DNA from: Jatrophihabitans cynanchi
GTDB taxonomy: Bacteria; Actinomycetota; Actinomycetes; Mycobacteriales; Jatrophihabitantaceae
Reading direction: 5' to 3'
DNA: 64,000 nt
Assembly (NCBI RefSeq): GCF_027247405.1
Contig: NZ_CP097463.1
Span: 2,108,001-2,172,000, forward strand
The notes under the pieces are model-generated. The model saw only the letters and a list, made by a program, of their open reading frames with translations. It made no database searches and was not told the origin of the DNA. Of this stretch, positions 61,781 to 64,000 are shown one piece after another; positions within the stretch are counted from its first letter, which is position 1, and each line of letters opens with the position of its first letter. Made by a program: the position numbers and the translations under genes.

Positions 61781-63226
61781 ATGTCGGACCTTCCTGTTCG
61801 CCCGGATGTAGCGCAGGCACGCCGCCAGGCGAAAGAGCTGTTGCGTGCGGCGCGCGCCGGCGATGCGGACGCGCTCGCGCGGCTGGCGCGCGTGTCGGCG
61901 CCGTTGACGCTGGCTGGGGCGCAACTGGCCCTTGCCCGAGAGCTGGGGCTGCCGAGCTGGGCGGCGCTGACCCGCGAGATCCAAGCGCGCAACACCGCAA
62001 TCCCCGAGGACGTGCTGCGGTTCTTGAGCTCAAGCGTGAATCTGCAGATCGGCGCGGCCGCGCGCATGCTCCACGACGACCCGGCCTTGGCGCTGTCGGG
62101 GTTCCCGGCGGCGGTGGTTCTCGGCGATGCGGCGCGGGTGGAGGCCGAGTTGGCCCGCGATCCCGGTGCCGCCACCCGCGTGGACCCGGGGACGGGCTGG
62201 ACCGCGCTGCACTTGGCGTGTGCGTCGCGGTTCCATCTCGATCCGGCACGAGCGCCGGGACTGGTCGCCGTGGCCCGCCGGCTGCTCGACGCCGGCGCGG
62301 ACCTCGACGGGGCAAGCAGCGGCCGGCGGTGCTGGCGACCGCTGGAGTGCGCGGTCACCAGCGCCAACTCCAGCCGCAACAACGAACCGATCATCCGGCT
62401 GCTGCTCGAGCGCGGCGCTCCGGTGCGACCCGAAACCCTGGTTGCGGCGCTCTACGCGGCCGGCGGCACCTGGTGCCAGGAGCTGCTCACCCGCGCCGCC
62501 GCCGAGACGCCGGAGGTGTTCACCGACGCGCTCGCCGAAGCCGTGACGGGGCCGGACCTGGACGCGGTGGCGGTTCTGCTGGCCGCCGGCGCCGACCCGG
62601 ACGCGCCCGGCAGCGACGGCCGCACGCCGCGCCGGCGCGCGTTGACCGCCGGACTCGCCGCCACCGTCGCCGCGCTCGGCGGCGCGGGCGCGGATCCGGT
62701 CGAGCACCTGCTGGAAGCGATCGTGACCGGTGACGCCAGCCGCGCCCGCCGGATCGCCGCCGCTGATCCAGGGCTCGTCGACCGCCTCCAACCCGACGAC
62801 CGCGCAACCCTCGTCGCGACCGCCGAGCACGGCAACCGCGCGGCCGTCGCCGTCATGCTCGACCTCGGGTTCCCGATCGGCACACGCCGCGAGGGCGCCG
62901 ACGAGGACGGCGCCACCGCGCTGCACGCCGCGAGTTGGGCCGGGTCCGCCGACACGGTCGCGCTACTCCTCGAGCGCGGCGCGGACATCGGCGCGCGCGA
63001 CGCCCGATGGGAGGGTCAGCCGCTGCACTGGGCGCTGGTCGGCAGCGGCGAGGCCCCCGACACCGCGCCGGCACCGGACTGGGTCGCGACCGTCCAGATG
63101 CTGCTGGACGCGGGCGCGCCGATCGCGGAGATAACGCTCGACGCGGACGACCCGAAACCTCCCAGCCCGGCGGTGCGCGAGCTGCTGCGCACACGCGGGA
63201 TCACCGGCACGGGACGCACCGGGTGA
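61781..63226 (+). CDS. Ankyrin-repeat protein
   Basis: 481 residues from ATG with GAGGAGA upstream. Degenerate ankyrin repeats throughout: GWTALHLACASRFHLD, LLDAGADLDGASSG, LLAAGADPDAPGSDGRTPRRRALTAG, DGATALHAASWAGSADTVALLLERGADIGARDARWEGQPLHWAL. The N-terminus (PDVAQARRQAKELLRAARAGDADALARLARV) is typical of actinobacterial ankyrin proteins. Protein-binding function is inferred. It overlaps the next kinase gene by four bases. Confidence 0.88.
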   Translation: MSDLPVRPDVAQARRQAKELLRAARAGDADALARLARVSAPLTLAGAQLALARELGLPSWAALTREIQARNTAIPEDVLRFLSSSVNLQIGAAARMLHDDPALALSGFPAAVVLGDAARVEAELARDPGAATRVDPGTGWTALHLACASRFHLDPARAPGLVAVARRLLDAGADLDGASSGRRCWRPLECAVTSANSSRNNEPIIRLLLERGAPVRPETLVAALYAAGGTWCQELLTRAAAETPEVFTDALAEAVTGPDLDAVAVLLAAGADPDAPGSDGRTPRRRALTAGLAATVAALGGAGADPVEHLLEAIVTGDASRARRIAAADPGLVDRLQPDDRATLVATAEHGNRAAVAVMLDLGFPIGTRREGADEDGATALHAASWAGSADTVALLLERGADIGARDARWEGQPLHWALVGSGEAPDTAPAPDWVATVQMLLDAGAPIAEITLDADDPKPPSPAVRELLRTRGITGTGRTG

Positions 63227-64000
63227 ACGCCCGGCGCGCCGGGCACGGGTCGTCGCGCGCACGCGTGCCCATTCCGCCGCGGCTGGCGGAGGCGGTCGCC
63301 GAGGACGACCTGCCCAGCCGCTGGCAATGGCTCAGCGCACTTCCCGGACGAATCGAGGAGATAGCGGCCGATTGGGGCCTGCGCCTTGGCGAGCCCTACC
63401 TGCCCGGTGGTCAGTGCGCCTGGGTCGCGCCCGTCCGCGCCGCCGACGGCGAGGACCTGGTGCTCAAGGTCGCGTGGCGGCACCGGGAGGCCGAACACGA
63501 AGCCGCCGGGCTACGGCACTGGGACGGCGACGGCGCGATCCGCTGCCACGCGGCACGCGACCTCGACGACGCGACGACCGCGCTGCTGCTCGAACGATGC
63601 CGACCAGGTCGACCGTTGGCCGCCGTCCCGCCGACGCAGCAGGACGAGATCATCGCGGAATTGCTGCAGCGCCTCTGGGCCCGCCCACGGCGGACGGGGC
63701 ATCCATTCGACACGCTGGAAAGCCTCTGCAACGAATGGGCCGACACCGTCGAGACCGCCTACGCCAGCAACACCCACCGGCTCGACCCCGGCCTCGCCCG
63801 GGCCGGCCTGGACATCCTGCGAACCCTGCCCGCCAGCACCTCCACCCACGTGCTGTTGTGCACCGACCTGCACGCCGAGAACGTCCTCTCGGCCGAACGC
63901 GAGCCGTGGCTGGTGATCGACCCCAAGCCGTTCATCGGCGACCCGGCCTTCGACGTCGTGCAGCACATGCTCAACTGCGACGACCGGCTCCATACCGATC
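63223..64000 (+). CDS. APH(6)/hydroxyurea-phosphotransferase-type antibiotic kinase (3' end outside window)
   Basis: The frame is open from GTG 63223, which overlaps the ankyrin stop (GTGA), to the window end, 259 residues so far. AADWGLRLGEPYLPGGQCAWVAPVRAADGEDLVLKVAWRHREAEHEAAGLRHWDGDGAIRCHAARDLDDATTALLLERCRPG and LLCTDLHAENVL...PWLVIDPKPFIGDPAFDVVQHMLN are typical of the StrB-like family. The catalytic Asp and Asn are in CTDLHAEN and the metal Asp in VIDPK. It could phosphorylate streptomycin-like compounds. Resistance is not proven. Confidence 0.85.
   Translation, partial: MNARRAGHGSSRARVPIPPRLAEAVAEDDLPSRWQWLSALPGRIEEIAADWGLRLGEPYLPGGQCAWVAPVRAADGEDLVLKVAWRHREAEHEAAGLRHWDGDGAIRCHAARDLDDATTALLLERCRPGRPLAAVPPTQQDEIIAELLQRLWARPRRTGHPFDTLESLCNEWADTVETAYASNTHRLDPGLARAGLDILRTLPASTSTHVLLCTDLHAENVLSAEREPWLVIDPKPFIGDPAFDVVQHMLNCDDRLHTD

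Overview
The window is 64 kb of very GC-rich DNA with dense coding, many GTG and TTG starts, GTGA/ATGA overlaps and several candidate leaderless promoters. The chromosomal block of tmk (fused to an MFS transporter), holB, ricT, topA, hppA, a STAS anti-anti-sigma gene, a DUF1998 helicase and TadE-like genes points to an actinomycete (Actinomycetota). Genus cannot be fixed from sequence alone.

Layout. (1) 1-18.2 kb is a catabolic island: PucR and IclR regulators, enolase-superfamily dehydratase/racemase, SMP-30 lactonase, self-sufficient P450-reductase-ferredoxin, two-subunit CoA transferase, 2-oxoglutarate oxygenase, ribokinase, M20-like protein, extradiol dioxygenase fused to a Dabb domain, two-subunit Rieske dioxygenase, 7Fe ferredoxin and ferredoxin reductase. 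Five copies of one palindrome (TGCGAGAC-N3-GTCTCGCA type) lie at the promoters of this island and suggest a single regulon, probably under the IclR protein at its end. (2) 18.15-19.2 kb is a gene-free block of nested tandem repeats. (3) 19.3-28 kb holds a AAA+ ATPase, a DUF4255 (tail-terminator-like) protein, a 1182-residue secreted beta-propeller protein, a LuxR-type regulator and a membrane-anchored Ig-like protein. These look like the accessory half of an extracellular contractile injection system (eCIS), with no sheath, tube or baseplate gene in the window. (4) 28-47 kb is housekeeping: FKBP, GNAT, tRNA-Thr, ricT-holB-tmk, topA, hppA, STAS, helicase and TadE genes, with MarR-regulated methyltransferase and esterase genes between them. 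The Tad pilus locus stops abruptly at a truncated pilin gene and an ABC ATPase relic near 46.9 kb. (5) 47-64 kb is accessory: three TetR regulators, a drug-type ABC exporter, a copper/Sco1-like and ClC channel operon with a MarR regulator, DUF4396 and DUF421 membrane proteins, a recombinase relic, a Clp-N/HTH pair, ankyrin repeats and two antibiotic-kinase-like genes, the last cut by the window end.

A recurring oddity is short tandem repeats that start inside or at a gene's 3' end and carry its stop codon (iclR, ricT, STAS, helicase), plus a copied fkbp 3' end, a gene-end inverted repeat whose arms encode both C-termini, and a palindromic element inserted in frame in a methyltransferase gene.
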